Shown: positions 52,775 through 61,628 of the stretch, in pieces
How the letters are laid out: each line of letters opens with the position of its first letter
Numbering within the stretch: the first letter of the stretch is position 1
From: BOKV01 sp041397525
GTDB lineage: Bacteria; Pseudomonadota; Alphaproteobacteria; Rhizobiales; Rhizobiaceae
Length of the DNA stretch: 64,000 nucleotides
NCBI GenBank assembly: GCA_041397525.1
Contig: JAWKWL010000002.1
Span: 496,001-560,000 of the forward strand
Direction: 5' to 3'
Position numbers and translations under genes: made by a program
The notes under the pieces: model-generated
What the model was told of the DNA's origin: nothing
Databases searched by the model: none
The model's input: only the letters and a program-made list of their open reading frames with translations

Positions 52775-52781
52775 TCCGGCC

Positions 52782-54317
52782 TCACTTCTTTTTGCCAAAA
52801 CCGGGCAATCCGCCCAAACCACCAGGCAATTTTGGCAAGCTACCCGGGGCACCCTGGCCACCCGGGCCACCTGCGCCCATCTGCCTGGCGAGGCGTTCGA
52901 TCTCGGCCGGGTCCATCTTCGAAAGGTCAGGCATGCCGCCGCCCATCATCTTTCCCAGGCCACCCATGCCACCGAGGCCACCCATCATGCTTCCCATGCC
53001 GCCCATGAGACCGCCCTTCTGGCGACCCATCTTCTTCATCATGTCGGCCATCTGCAGATGCATTTTCAGCAGCTTGTTGATTTCCTGGACAGAAGTGCCG
53101 GAGCCACTGGCAACGCGCTGTTTGCGCTTCGCATTGAGAACCTTGGGTGCGCGGCGCTCATGCTTGGTCATCGAGGAGATGATGGCTTGCTGCCGTTTGA
53201 ACATCTTGTCATCAAGGCCCGCCGCCTCGATCTGCTTTTTCATCTTTCCGATGCCGGGCAACATTCCCATGATCCCGCCCATACCGCCGAGATTTTGCAT
53301 CTGCTTCAATTGCTCGGACAGGTCATTGAGATCAAACTCGCCCTTCTGCATCCGCTTGGCGATCGCAGCGGCTTTTTCCGCGTCAATCGTCTGCGCGGCC
53401 TTTTCGACCAGCGAGACGATGTCACCCATGCCCAGAATGCGGTCGGCAATGCGCGCAGGATGAAAATCCTCAAGCGCGTCCATTTTTTCACCGGTACCGA
53501 TCAACTTGATCGGCTTGCCGGTTACAGCACGCATGGAAAGTGCTGCACCGCCACGACCATCGCCATCGATACGCGTCAGCACAATGCCGGTAATACCGAC
53601 GCGGCTGTCGAAATTCTGTGCCAGATTGACAGCATCCTGACCGGTAAGCGCATCGGCCACCAGCAGGATTTCATGCGGATTGGCCTTGGCCCGGATATCC
53701 GCCATCTCAACCATTAGCGGCTCGTCAATATGCGTGCGGCCAGCAGTGTCGAGGATGATGACATCGAAACCGCCAAGCTTGCCTGCCTGAACGGCGCGAC
53801 CGGCAATGTCGACCGGCGACTGCCCGGCAATGATCGGCAGCGTGTCGATCCCTGTCTGCTCGCCAAGCTGGCGCAATTGTTCCTGCGCAGCCGGGCGGCG
53901 GGTGTCGAGCGATGCCATCAGCACCTTCGAACGGTTGCGCTCGCCAAGGCGTTTCGCGATCTTTGCCGAGGTCGTGGTCTTGCCCGAACCCTGCAGACCC
54001 ACCATCATGATGACGACCGGCGATGGTGCATTGAGATCGATTGCCTGCGCCTGCGAGCCGAGCATCGCGACCAGTTCATCATGAACGATCTTGATGACCA
54101 TCTGTCCGGGTGTCACCGATTTGACCACCTCGGCACCGACGGCCTTTTCGCGGACCCGTTCGGTAAAATCCCGGACAACATCAAGCGCGACATCAGCCTC
54201 GATCAGCGCCCGGCGCACCTCACGCAGCGCTGCCTGCACGTCCTTTTCCGACAAGGCACCGCGCCGGGTGAGCCCTTCGAAAATTCCGCTGAGACGCTCT
54301 GATAGCGAATCGAACAT
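52782..54317 (-). CDS. ffh: Signal recognition particle protein Ffh (SRP54)
   Basis: 511 residues; binds signal sequences and SRP RNA. N domain (1-90), G domain with VGLQGSGKTTTSAKIAKRLG (P-loop), DTRRPAAQEQLRQLGEQ, DTAGRTHIDEPLM and the TKIDG-like RIDGDGRGGAALS, and the M domain with GGIMGMLPGIGKMKKQ and SGSGTSVQEINKLLKMH. The Gly/Met-rich tail (GGLMGGMGSMMGGLGGMGG and so on) is a low-complexity M-domain extension. Upstream is a promoter/terminator unit that may encode a small RNA. Confidence 0.97.
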   Translation of the reverse strand: MFDSLSERLSGIFEGLTRRGALSEKDVQAALREVRRALIEADVALDVVRDFTERVREKAVGAEVVKSVTPGQMVIKIVHDELVAMLGSQAQAIDLNAPSPVVIMMVGLQGSGKTTTSAKIAKRLGERNRSKVLMASLDTRRPAAQEQLRQLGEQTGIDTLPIIAGQSPVDIAGRAVQAGKLGGFDVIILDTAGRTHIDEPLMVEMADIRAKANPHEILLVADALTGQDAVNLAQNFDSRVGITGIVLTRIDGDGRGGAALSMRAVTGKPIKLIGTGEKMDALEDFHPARIADRILGMGDIVSLVEKAAQTIDAEKAAAIAKRMQKGEFDLNDLSEQLKQMQNLGGMGGIMGMLPGIGKMKKQIEAAGLDDKMFKRQQAIISSMTKHERRAPKVLNAKRKQRVASGSGTSVQEINKLLKMHLQMADMMKKMGRQKGGLMGGMGSMMGGLGGMGGLGKMMGGGMPDLSKMDPAEIERLARQMGAGGPGGQGAPGSLPKLPGGLGGLPGFGKKK

Positions 54318-54397
54318 TGCGCTTCCTTGTCACTCCGTACACCCCGCTTTGGCGCCTGGCATCCCGGATGGTGGTCGTGTCGTGAACATGAAACCGG

Positions 54398-54441
54398 CCC
54401 AAAAGCAAAAGGCACCCGAGGGCGCACAGCGCTGTCGGGTG
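54398..54441 (-). terminator. Strong hairpin terminator upstream of ffh
   Basis: CACCCGA (54413-54419) pairs with TCGGGTG (54435-54441) and an inner GCGC (54422-54425) with GCGC (54429-54432) around ACA; one G/G mismatch lies between. On the minus strand it reads into CCTTTTGCTTTT. It ends the candidate small RNA and lies 81 bases before ffh. Confidence 0.7.
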
Positions 54442-54507
54442 TTGACCTCCGGGCTGGATCGCTCCCGCCCCGGTCGGCGTCTGGGTTCAGTCTCTGTTCT
54501 CAGATTG
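54398..54507 (-). ncRNA. Candidate small RNA upstream of ffh
   Basis: On the minus strand a promoter-like pair (54513-54541) is followed by about 105 bases without a reading frame and then a strong terminator hairpin. In the transcript GACC pairs with GGUC and GGGC with GCCC around GGGAGCGAUCCA, giving a second hairpin. It lies between the acetyltransferase gene and ffh, 80 bases before the ffh ATG. It does not show the SRP RNA apical motif (GGAAGG or similar), so I do not call it ffs. An Rfam family named for ffh may exist; I could not check. A transcript leader of ffh with attenuation is the alternative. Confidence 0.5.
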
Positions 54508-54512
54508 CGGGC

Positions 54513-54541
54513 GATAAACCCGAATTGGTCCGAAAAGTCAA
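54513..54541 (-). promoter_or_regulatory. Candidate promoter upstream of the small RNA/ffh
   Basis: Minus strand: TTGACT (plus-strand 54536-54541), a 17-base spacer, then TTTATC (54513-54518). This gives a start near 54506. It is one of the better sigma-70-type pairs in the window. Confidence 0.45.
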
Positions 54542-54550
54542 GCCGAGACC

Positions 54551-55771
54551 CTATTCACGGGTGGGCATCACCAGTTTGAACAGCTGCGAACGCAATTGGG
54601 TCGGCAATGCATATGCAATCCGTTTGGCAAGCGGGCGCAGCAGGTTGAGCCAGAGCGTCTTGTGGATTTGCCCGCGCAACGTCAGCGGCATGACATGGTC
54701 ACAGACCGGCACGGCTTCATTTGCCCAGGTGAACTTGTAGCGCGCGGCCGGAATCATGAAGTCGGCAGCAACCAGTCCCTCTCCATAGCAAGCCTCGATG
54801 ATATTGCCGAGATGCAACTTGCCCGGGCTGGATTCCTCATAAGCCTGATCCCATCCGGCGATGAAGGCATAATAACGCCCCTTGTGGATGAACCCCCATT
54901 GGTCCGCCATCGGTTTCTCGCCATGCTGCAGCGAAAACGCGATAGTTTCGATTCCTGTCAGCTCGGGTTGCTTGAAGCGGTTGACAAATTCGGCAAACCC
55001 GCTGTCCCGGAACGCCCGCGAAGTCAGCCCTTGGCGTTCGAGCCAGGCTTCGCGCCCTTCAAAGGAACGGTCGATCACGTCGGCAAGCACCCGCCCTTCG
55101 CGGGCAACCAGATGCACAAGCTTTCCATCGCGCTCCAGCCGATTGCGCGCATTGCGCATGTTCTTGCGGGTCTTTGCCTTGACGCTCAGGAAATAACTCT
55201 CGAAATCCGGCCAGTCAGAAAGCTGGACATAAGGCGCTCCATCCGTCTCGCCAGTGGGCTTGATAATCCCGGACAGTGCCTGTCCGAGCGGGCTTGTCTG
55301 GCGCACCTGACCCAGATGCAGGTAGTCCGCCCCAGCTGTCTTGAGAAGTGGAAGCATCGCCTTGAAGATCGTTCTCGGATTCTCGTCTTTGGCAATCAGC
55401 ATGTCGGTATATTGCTGGAACGGCTCTGTCATACCGGTCAGTACCCTGATTCCCTGGTTGAGCCGGATCGCCAACGGCAGCAATGCCTTCAGCTCGCCTC
55501 CGCGCCTCACAGCAAAAATGCGGAAATGTTCCTGTTCACGTCCTTTGGCGTGACGGGCAAAATTCAGGCACCAGTCATAAGACTGGAACAGACACGCGTC
55601 TCCGCTCTGATCTTCGAGCGAGCGCCACTCACCCTCAAGCTTCAGGATTTCGGCAAGCGTGCGCACCTGCGAAACCGTTGCCCTGCGCATCGTTTTCGTG
55701 GATTCGTCAGTGCCGCTTGTCTCAAAACCCGCGGTTCTTGTCATGACTGCTGGCATCTTCACGAACCTCAC
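54551..55771 (-). CDS. GNAT-type acetyltransferase of the BcsL/CelD family
   Basis: 406 residues with the FemAB/CelD-like double GNAT fold (acetyltransferase domain 6). Patterns: ACLFQSYDWCLNFARHA near the start, LHLGQVRQTSPLG, KAKTRKNMRNARNRLERDG (typical of CelD/BcsL) and the C-terminal half PMADQWGFIHKGRYYAFIAG with LGNIIEACYGEG. The substrate is unknown; relatives act on cell-envelope polysaccharides or peptides. The start overlaps the stop of the JmjC-like gene by four bases, so the two are translated together. No sugar-transferase or secretion genes adjoin. Confidence 0.75.
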   Translation of the reverse strand: MRFVKMPAVMTRTAGFETSGTDESTKTMRRATVSQVRTLAEILKLEGEWRSLEDQSGDACLFQSYDWCLNFARHAKGREQEHFRIFAVRRGGELKALLPLAIRLNQGIRVLTGMTEPFQQYTDMLIAKDENPRTIFKAMLPLLKTAGADYLHLGQVRQTSPLGQALSGIIKPTGETDGAPYVQLSDWPDFESYFLSVKAKTRKNMRNARNRLERDGKLVHLVAREGRVLADVIDRSFEGREAWLERQGLTSRAFRDSGFAEFVNRFKQPELTGIETIAFSLQHGEKPMADQWGFIHKGRYYAFIAGWDQAYEESSPGKLHLGNIIEACYGEGLVAADFMIPAARYKFTWANEAVPVCDHVMPLTLRGQIHKTLWLNLLRPLAKRIAYALPTQLRSQLFKLVMPTRE

Positions 55772-56826
55772 AAACGCATTTCATAAGGTTCGATGTCTCG
55801 CACTGCGTTTGGGGCAGCGGGATCAACCTTGAAATCGATCAGGTAAGGTTTGGTTGCCTTGTTGCGGACACCGGAGAATTTCACCATTGCAGCCAGCACA
55901 AGCTTGGCAAACATGCTCAGCCCGGCTTTCTGGCGGTCAAGATTCTTGAAACCGGATTTGCGCAGCAGGCCATTGGCATAATTCACGCCATATGAGTTGC
56001 GTATTGCTTTGGTGTAGTGCTCGGTTGTCACCGACACATTCACGCTGTCGTGGTTTTCGACGCGGTGCGGACAATTGAGCGGCCAATGTAGCATCCAGCC
56101 TGGCTCAAGATCATAAACCGTGGCGGTTTCGTCAAACCAGTCATGAAACGGCATGTCGGTTTCATGGAATTCGCCGAGAATGAGTTTTTCAATAGCCTCC
56201 TGCGGCATGAACGGCTCGTCAGCCGGATAGACCCAGACCCGCTTTCGCCCGCGAATCTGCCACAGCATCTGTCCAGGAACATCCACATGATAAGGCACAT
56301 AGATGTTCGGTGACGAGATCAGGATTGTTGTCAGGTGCCGATAGGTGGAAAGACCCGGAACGCGAGCCTCGAACTCCCGGTACATTTCCTCAAGCAATTC
56401 GCCGTAGCGCTTGTCGGCAAGTTGCGGCGCGCGAAGGTTGATCCAGATGTCGCCCTTGGCGACAGCCTTGAGAATCTCTTCCCCCGACAGGTCACCGAAT
56501 TCACCTTCGCGGCGCTTGCGCTTGCCGTCCGGCCCGGAACTGCGGGTGTTCACGTGATAGGTGTTGCGTGGCGAATTGTCGATCAGCTTTGCCAGTGCAT
56601 CATTGGTGAACAGCTCCGAGCTGTCGAGTGAATGTCGCAAGTGGAGGGCGTGCCTACCAAACAGCTCGGCGTGATGGGGTTTCCAGTCCGTAAGAATGTT
56701 TCCGGTCGCCAAGTCGCGCATAATCGGTCCTGCCTCGCTTTTGATTCCTGTTCCAGGCGCTACATGCGGAACGCTGGCTTCGTAGGTCAGGTCACGGGTA
56801 AAGGAATTTGATGAATCTCCGGTCAA
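55768..56826 (-). CDS. JmjC-like cupin (Fe(II)/2-oxoglutarate oxygenase-type) protein
   Basis: 352 residues. A cupin-like core holds YVPYHVDVPGQMLWQIRGRK (HxD near residue 180, followed by the Trp/Arg of the barrel strand), VWVYPADEPFM and the distal His region LEPGWMLHWPLNCPHRVEN near residue 250. This arrangement fits JmjC/cupin-8 hydroxylases, though 2-oxoglutarate use is unproven. The start is weakly defined; ATG 56826 is the longest, and MRDLATGN about 35 codons in is an alternative. It is the first gene of a two-gene unit with the acetyltransferase and lies divergent from the MBL-fold gene. Confidence 0.72.
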   Translation of the reverse strand: MTGDSSNSFTRDLTYEASVPHVAPGTGIKSEAGPIMRDLATGNILTDWKPHHAELFGRHALHLRHSLDSSELFTNDALAKLIDNSPRNTYHVNTRSSGPDGKRKRREGEFGDLSGEEILKAVAKGDIWINLRAPQLADKRYGELLEEMYREFEARVPGLSTYRHLTTILISSPNIYVPYHVDVPGQMLWQIRGRKRVWVYPADEPFMPQEAIEKLILGEFHETDMPFHDWFDETATVYDLEPGWMLHWPLNCPHRVENHDSVNVSVTTEHYTKAIRNSYGVNYANGLLRKSGFKNLDRQKAGLSMFAKLVLAAMVKFSGVRNKATKPYLIDFKVDPAAPNAVRDIEPYEMRL

Positions 56827-56919
56827 TTCCGCCTATTTCATCCTGCAGACTCGAAGTTTGGTAAATTGTTTGCTACCCGACCACGGTCAGGACCCGAATA
56901 TTGCGCGATACAGGGCGTC

Positions 56920-57906
56920 ATGAGAAAAAATCCGTATTATTCAGGCCCGGCCAGTGACCATTTTGACGGCAGGGTCTTCTTCAATCCCGGTGGTGTACCG
57001 CCTGGCAGGCTTGGGGACCTGTTGCGCTGGCGGTTTTCCAACAAACCTGGCCCATGGCCAAGGCACTGGCCAAGCCCGCATCATGGCGTTAAGCCCGCCG
57101 AAAGGGTTGATGGCGAAAAAATCGCTGTAACCATGATCGGTCACGCCACCATGCTGCTGCAGACGGGAGGCATGAACCTGATCACCGATCCGGTATTTTC
57201 CCATCGCGTCAGCCCCGTTTCCTTTGCCGGCCCTGCCCGGGTCAATCCGCCCGGCATTGCCCTTGATGCCCTGCCGGCCATCGATGCGATCCTGCTTTCG
57301 CACAACCACTATGACCACATGGATATTGCCAGCCTGCGCAAACTGGTTGTTCGCGACGATCCGGTGATCGTGACGCCGCTGGGTAATGACACCATATTGA
57401 GCAAGGCGGGAATCAGGGCCCGTTTCCTGACAGGCGACTGGGGAGACAGCGCTGGACTCCCAGGCTCCATGAGAGTGCATTTCGAACCAGCCCACCACTG
57501 GTCGGCACGCGGAATGCGTGATCGCCGGATGGCATTGTGGGCAGCTTTTGTAATCGATGGTCCGGCGGGCAAGGTCTATCATGTCGGCGATACCGGCTTT
57601 CACGAGGGCCGCAATTTCGCCTTGGCGGGTGAGAAGCACGGCGGATTTCGTCTCGCCATCCTGCCAGTTGGTGCCTATGAGCCGCGCTGGTTCATGAAGG
57701 GCCAGCACATGAATCCCGAAGAAGCCGTTCTCGGCATGTTGCTTTGCGGAGCACAACATGCCGTGGGGCACCATTGGGGTACGTTCCGCCTGACGGATGA
57801 GCCGATAGATGCACCAGCCAGGGCACTCACTGAAGCCTGTATGAAACACGGTGTGGAGGCCGGGCGTTTCCGGCCATTGCGACCGGGCGAACAAATGGTC
57901 ATATGA
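56920..57906 (+). CDS. MBL-fold metallohydrolase (NAPE-PLD-like)
   Basis: About 328 residues. The metallo-beta-lactamase motifs are clear: MIGHATMLLQTGGMNLITDP, the HxHxDH motif SHNHYDHMDI, RVHFEPAHHWSARGM, KVYHVGDTGFHEG and the closing VGHHWGTFRLTDEP. These match the N-acyl-phosphatidylethanolamine phospholipase D-like branch; the substrate here is unknown. ATG 56920 gives MRKNPYYSG and agrees with the usual short N-terminus; an in-frame ATG at 56866 is an alternative. It stands upstream of dapF with about 70 bases between. Confidence 0.8.
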   Translation: MRKNPYYSGPASDHFDGRVFFNPGGVPPGRLGDLLRWRFSNKPGPWPRHWPSPHHGVKPAERVDGEKIAVTMIGHATMLLQTGGMNLITDPVFSHRVSPVSFAGPARVNPPGIALDALPAIDAILLSHNHYDHMDIASLRKLVVRDDPVIVTPLGNDTILSKAGIRARFLTGDWGDSAGLPGSMRVHFEPAHHWSARGMRDRRMALWAAFVIDGPAGKVYHVGDTGFHEGRNFALAGEKHGGFRLAILPVGAYEPRWFMKGQHMNPEEAVLGMLLCGAQHAVGHHWGTFRLTDEPIDAPARALTEACMKHGVEAGRFRPLRPGEQMVI

Positions 57907-57978
57907 AACTGCGGCTGTTTGTTTTGCATTCCGCACTGCACCGGATTAAAACGGCGGCAAATCGACCGGATATGGGCC

Positions 57979-58863
57979 ATGAGCACAAGACGCATACCTT
58001 TCGTCAAGATGAACGGGATCGGCAACAAGATCATTGTTGCCGACATGCGCGGCCGCACGGATGAAATCACCGCAGCTGCAGCTGTTCATCTGGCAAAGGC
58101 CGATGCAATACCCTTCGACCAGATCATGGAAGTGCGTGATCCGAAGGGCAAGGATCGCGACTTCGACATCCGCATTCTCAATTCCGACGGTTCTCAAGCT
58201 GAAGCTTGCGGCAACGGTACGCGCTGCGTCGTTGCCTGGCTGCACGGGCAGGACGGCCGCAACGCATACAAATTCGTCACAAAGGCAGGACTTGTCTCGG
58301 CGGAAATGTCCGATGACGGGCTGATTTCGGTCGATATGGGCGTTCCGCGCTTCGGCTGGCAGGACATTCCGCTTGCCGAGGAATTTTTCGACACACGCGG
58401 CATCGAGTTGCAGATCGGCCCAATCGACGCACCGGTTCTGCATACGCCAAGCGTCGCCAGCATGGGTAATCCTCATGCAGTATTCTGGGTATCGAAGGAT
58501 GTCTGGGAATATGATCTCGCCCGTTTCGGCCCGATGCTCGAAAACCATCCAATTTTTCCCGAGCGCGCCAATATCACCATCGCCCAGGTCGTCGCGCGCG
58601 ACCGCATCATCATGCGTACATGGGAACGCGGCGCCGGCATCACCCTTGCCTGCGGCTCGGCTGCCTGCGCGACACTTGCATGTGCGGCGCGCAAGGAACT
58701 GACGGACAACGCCGCGACAATGGTTCTCCCTGGCGGTGAATTGCGCGTCGAATGGCACGATGGCCGCCACATCATCATGAGCGGTCCTGCCGAGTTCGAA
58801 TTCGCCGGCACCCTTGATCCGGCGACCGGAGAATTTGATCGCGAAGCGGAGCTGGTTTCGTGA
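57979..58863 (+). CDS. dapF: Diaminopimelate epimerase
   Basis: 294 residues; interconverts LL- and meso-diaminopimelate for lysine and peptidoglycan. Both active-site cysteines are visible in symmetric motifs: NSDGSQAEACGNGTRC near residue 78 and GAGITLACGSAACATLACAA near residue 225. The N-terminus reads IPFVKMNGIGNKIIVADMRG; the usual GxGNDF is GIGNKI here, normal for rhizobial members. The stop overlaps the mtaB GTG (58860-58863). I start at ATG 57979. Confidence 0.94.
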   Translation: MSTRRIPFVKMNGIGNKIIVADMRGRTDEITAAAAVHLAKADAIPFDQIMEVRDPKGKDRDFDIRILNSDGSQAEACGNGTRCVVAWLHGQDGRNAYKFVTKAGLVSAEMSDDGLISVDMGVPRFGWQDIPLAEEFFDTRGIELQIGPIDAPVLHTPSVASMGNPHAVFWVSKDVWEYDLARFGPMLENHPIFPERANITIAQVVARDRIIMRTWERGAGITLACGSAACATLACAARKELTDNAATMVLPGGELRVEWHDGRHIIMSGPAEFEFAGTLDPATGEFDREAELVS

Positions 58864-60200
58864 AAACGGAGACCAGCCCGCAAAAGTCCGGCATTGAGAT
58901 CCTGACCTTTGGATGCCGTCTCAATGCGTATGAATCAGAGGTCATGCGCGCCAGGGCGGAAGAAGCCGGGCTCGGCACGGTTGCCGGTGGCGCTGTCATC
59001 GTCAATACCTGTGCCGTCACTGGCGAGGCAGTGCGCCAGGCCCGACAGGCCATTCGCAAGGCTCGGCGCGAAAACCCTGGTGCCCGCATCATCGTGACCG
59101 GCTGCGCGGCCCAGACCGAGGCGCAAACCTTCGGAGCCATGAACGAGGTCGATCTCGTCATTGGCAATGACGACAAGATGCACACTGCAGCTTACCGGGC
59201 TTTGCCGGATTTCGGCATCAACAGCTTTGAAAAGGTGCGCGTCAACGACATCAAGGAAGTTCGCCAAACCGCCGCGCACATGGTTGACGGGATTGAGGGG
59301 CGCGCCCGTGCCTTCCTGCAGATACAGAACGGATGTGATCATCGCTGTACCTTCTGCATCATTCCCTATGGCAGGGGCAATTCGCGTTCAGTGCCGATGG
59401 GTGAGGTAGTCGAACAGGTTCGCCGTGTTGCCGACAATGGCTATCGGGAAGTCGTGCTGACAGGCGTCGACACCACCTCATGGGGCGGCGATCTGCCAGG
59501 AACGCCGAAACTGGGCCGACTTGTCGCAGCCATCTTGCGCCATGTGCCACAATTGCCACGGCTGCGCCTTTCATCGATTGATTCCATCGAGGTCGATGAC
59601 GAACTGATGCAGGTCATCGCCAGTGAGGAACGCTTCTTGCCCTATCTGCACCTTTCGCTGCAGCACGGGGATGACATCATCCTCAAGCGCATGAAGCGGC
59701 GCCATTTGCGCGATGATGCGATCCGCTTTTGCGAAACGGTTCGCAGCCTCCGGCCGGACATGGCATTTGGCGCGGACCTGATTGCCGGCTTTCCGACCGA
59801 GGATGATGAGATGGCTGAGGCCTCGTTGTCACTTGTCGATGAATGTGGCCTGACGCATCTTCACGTCTTTCCGTTTTCGCCCCGCCCCGGCACCCCCGCG
59901 GCCAGAATGCCGCAACTCGACAAGTCAATCATTCGGAAACGCGCCGCCCGGCTGCGCGATAAGGGTGAATTGGCTTATCAGGCGCATCTACAATCCATGA
60001 CCGGCAAGTCGGCACCTGTTCTGGTGGAGCGCGAGGGGCTGGCACGTATTGGCCAGTTCACCCCGGTCGAAATACGCGATGTTCCCGAAGGTGAGATTGT
60101 CTTTGCCCACATAACAGGGCATGACGGCAAGAAACTGATTGCCGAACCTGCCGGAAACCGTGCAGGAGAACCGGATCAACAGCTCGCTGGGGTGGCGTGA
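58860..60200 (+). CDS. mtaB: tRNA (t6A37)-methylthiotransferase MtaB
   Basis: 446 residues; a radical-SAM enzyme that thiomethylates t6A37 in tRNA. The N-terminal UPF0004 domain has the three cluster cysteines in EILTFGCRLNAYESEV, VNTCAVTGEA and IVTGCAAQTEA; the radical-SAM motif is QNGCDHRCTFCIIPYGRGNS, and a TRAM domain closes the protein. The GTG start at 58860 shares bases with the dapF stop, and the first residues are KTETSPQKSGIEIL. The order dapF-mtaB-ftsY is typical of rhizobia. Confidence 0.94.
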   Translation: MKTETSPQKSGIEILTFGCRLNAYESEVMRARAEEAGLGTVAGGAVIVNTCAVTGEAVRQARQAIRKARRENPGARIIVTGCAAQTEAQTFGAMNEVDLVIGNDDKMHTAAYRALPDFGINSFEKVRVNDIKEVRQTAAHMVDGIEGRARAFLQIQNGCDHRCTFCIIPYGRGNSRSVPMGEVVEQVRRVADNGYREVVLTGVDTTSWGGDLPGTPKLGRLVAAILRHVPQLPRLRLSSIDSIEVDDELMQVIASEERFLPYLHLSLQHGDDIILKRMKRRHLRDDAIRFCETVRSLRPDMAFGADLIAGFPTEDDEMAEASLSLVDECGLTHLHVFPFSPRPGTPAARMPQLDKSIIRKRAARLRDKGELAYQAHLQSMTGKSAPVLVEREGLARIGQFTPVEIRDVPEGEIVFAHITGHDGKKLIAEPAGNRAGEPDQQLAGVA

Positions 60201-60254
60201 GCGGCACCCTTGGCCCGGGCGGCGTGATCGACGCCCAATCTGAACAGGAACAGC

Positions 60255-61628
60255 ATGAGCGACGCCAAACCCGGATTTTTCAAACGGATTTTCTCCTTCG
60301 GCAAAGGCGCCGCAAAGGACGAGAAGCCTGTAGAGACTGAGCCGGTTGTATCAGTGCCGGAAACAGCTCAGCCGTCATCGGACAAGGCGACCACGGAACC
60401 GGCACCGGCCCCAAAACCAGCGCCAGAAGAAGAAGCGAAGCCGGCACCAAAACCTGCACCCAAAAAGGCTGCTTCGGCGGGAAACAGGAAGCGCGTTGAA
60501 AAACCTGCTCCAAAACCCGCACAACCGAAGAAATTCTCCAAACCTGCTGTGGTTGACGATCAACCGGAATCGGAATCACCACCGACGCCACCAGTCCAGG
60601 CTGCAAGCCCGGCCAGACCGTCGAGAGGCAAGGTTGGTCTTGATGGCGGTCGGCCTGAAAAACCTGCCGAAGCCGTGCCAAGCACGGAAGAAAAGACCGG
60701 CTGGTTTGCCAGATTGCGCAAGGGCCTGTCCCGTTCGTCACAGGCGTTGGGCGAAAACATCGCCTCGGTTTTCACCAAGCGAAAACTTGATGACGACACC
60801 TTGCAGGAACTCGAAGACGTACTGATCCAGGCTGACCTTGGCATGGAAACCGCCATCCGGATCACCGACGCCCTCTCCGACCAGCGATATGGCAAGGACG
60901 TCTCCGATGAGGAGGTTCGCACCATAATGGCTGGCGAGATCGAGAAGGTACTGTCACCAGTTGCCCGCTCGCTCGAGCTGGACCTCGACCATCAGCCGCA
61001 TGTGATCCTGGTCGTCGGCGTGAACGGTTCCGGCAAGACCACCACCATCGGCAAATTGTCGGCAAAGCTGAAAGCGGGAGGCTTCTCCACCCTGCTTGTG
61101 GCAGGTGACACTTTCCGTGCAGCTGCAATCGAGCAGTTGAAGATTTGGGGCGAACGCACGACTTCTCCCGTGATCGCCCGTGAAATCGGCGCTGACGCCG
61201 CCGGCCTTGCCTTTGACGCCTGGACGAAAGCCCGCGATGAAGGCCATGACGTAATGTTGATGGATACCGCCGGTCGCCTTCAGAACAAGACCGAACTGAT
61301 GGCGGAACTGGAAAAGATCATCCGCGTACTCAAAAAGCAGGACCCGACGGCTCCGCATACCGTTCTGCTGACGCTCGACGCCACCACTGGCCAGAACGCG
61401 CTAAACCAGGTCGAGATTTTCGGCAAGGTTTCAGGTGTCAACGGGCTGGTAATGACAAAGCTCGACGGCACAGCGCGCGGCGGCATTCTCGTGGCCATTG
61501 CAGCCCGGCACAAACTGCCGGTCTATTTTCTCGGCGTCGGCGAAGGTGTCGACGATCTGGAGCCCTTCGAAGCGCGCGATTTTGCCCGCTCCATTGCGGG
61601 ACTTGCCAACACAGGAACCACACCATGA
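60255..61628 (+). CDS. ftsY: Signal recognition particle receptor FtsY
   Basis: 457 residues. An N-terminal region of about 155 residues rich in Pro, Lys, Ala and Glu (an A domain that helps membrane binding) precedes the NG domain. The G domain shows VVGVNGSGKTTTIGKLSAKL, DTFRAAAIEQLKIWGERTTS, DTAGRLQNKTELMAELEKI and the MTKLDGTARGG motif. GVGEGVDDLEPFEARDFARS is the end. AGGA precedes the ATG. Its partner ffh lies 6 kb away on the other strand. The stop overlaps ispZ by four bases. Confidence 0.96.
   Translation: MSDAKPGFFKRIFSFGKGAAKDEKPVETEPVVSVPETAQPSSDKATTEPAPAPKPAPEEEAKPAPKPAPKKAASAGNRKRVEKPAPKPAQPKKFSKPAVVDDQPESESPPTPPVQAASPARPSRGKVGLDGGRPEKPAEAVPSTEEKTGWFARLRKGLSRSSQALGENIASVFTKRKLDDDTLQELEDVLIQADLGMETAIRITDALSDQRYGKDVSDEEVRTIMAGEIEKVLSPVARSLELDLDHQPHVILVVGVNGSGKTTTIGKLSAKLKAGGFSTLLVAGDTFRAAAIEQLKIWGERTTSPVIAREIGADAAGLAFDAWTKARDEGHDVMLMDTAGRLQNKTELMAELEKIIRVLKKQDPTAPHTVLLTLDATTGQNALNQVEIFGKVSGVNGLVMTKLDGTARGGILVAIAARHKLPVYFLGVGEGVDDLEPFEARDFARSIAGLANTGTTP

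Noticed and set aside
54398..54541. SRP RNA (ffs) gene
   Set aside because: The conserved tetraloop and the asymmetric loop sequence of SRP RNA are absent, although size and neighbourhood would fit.
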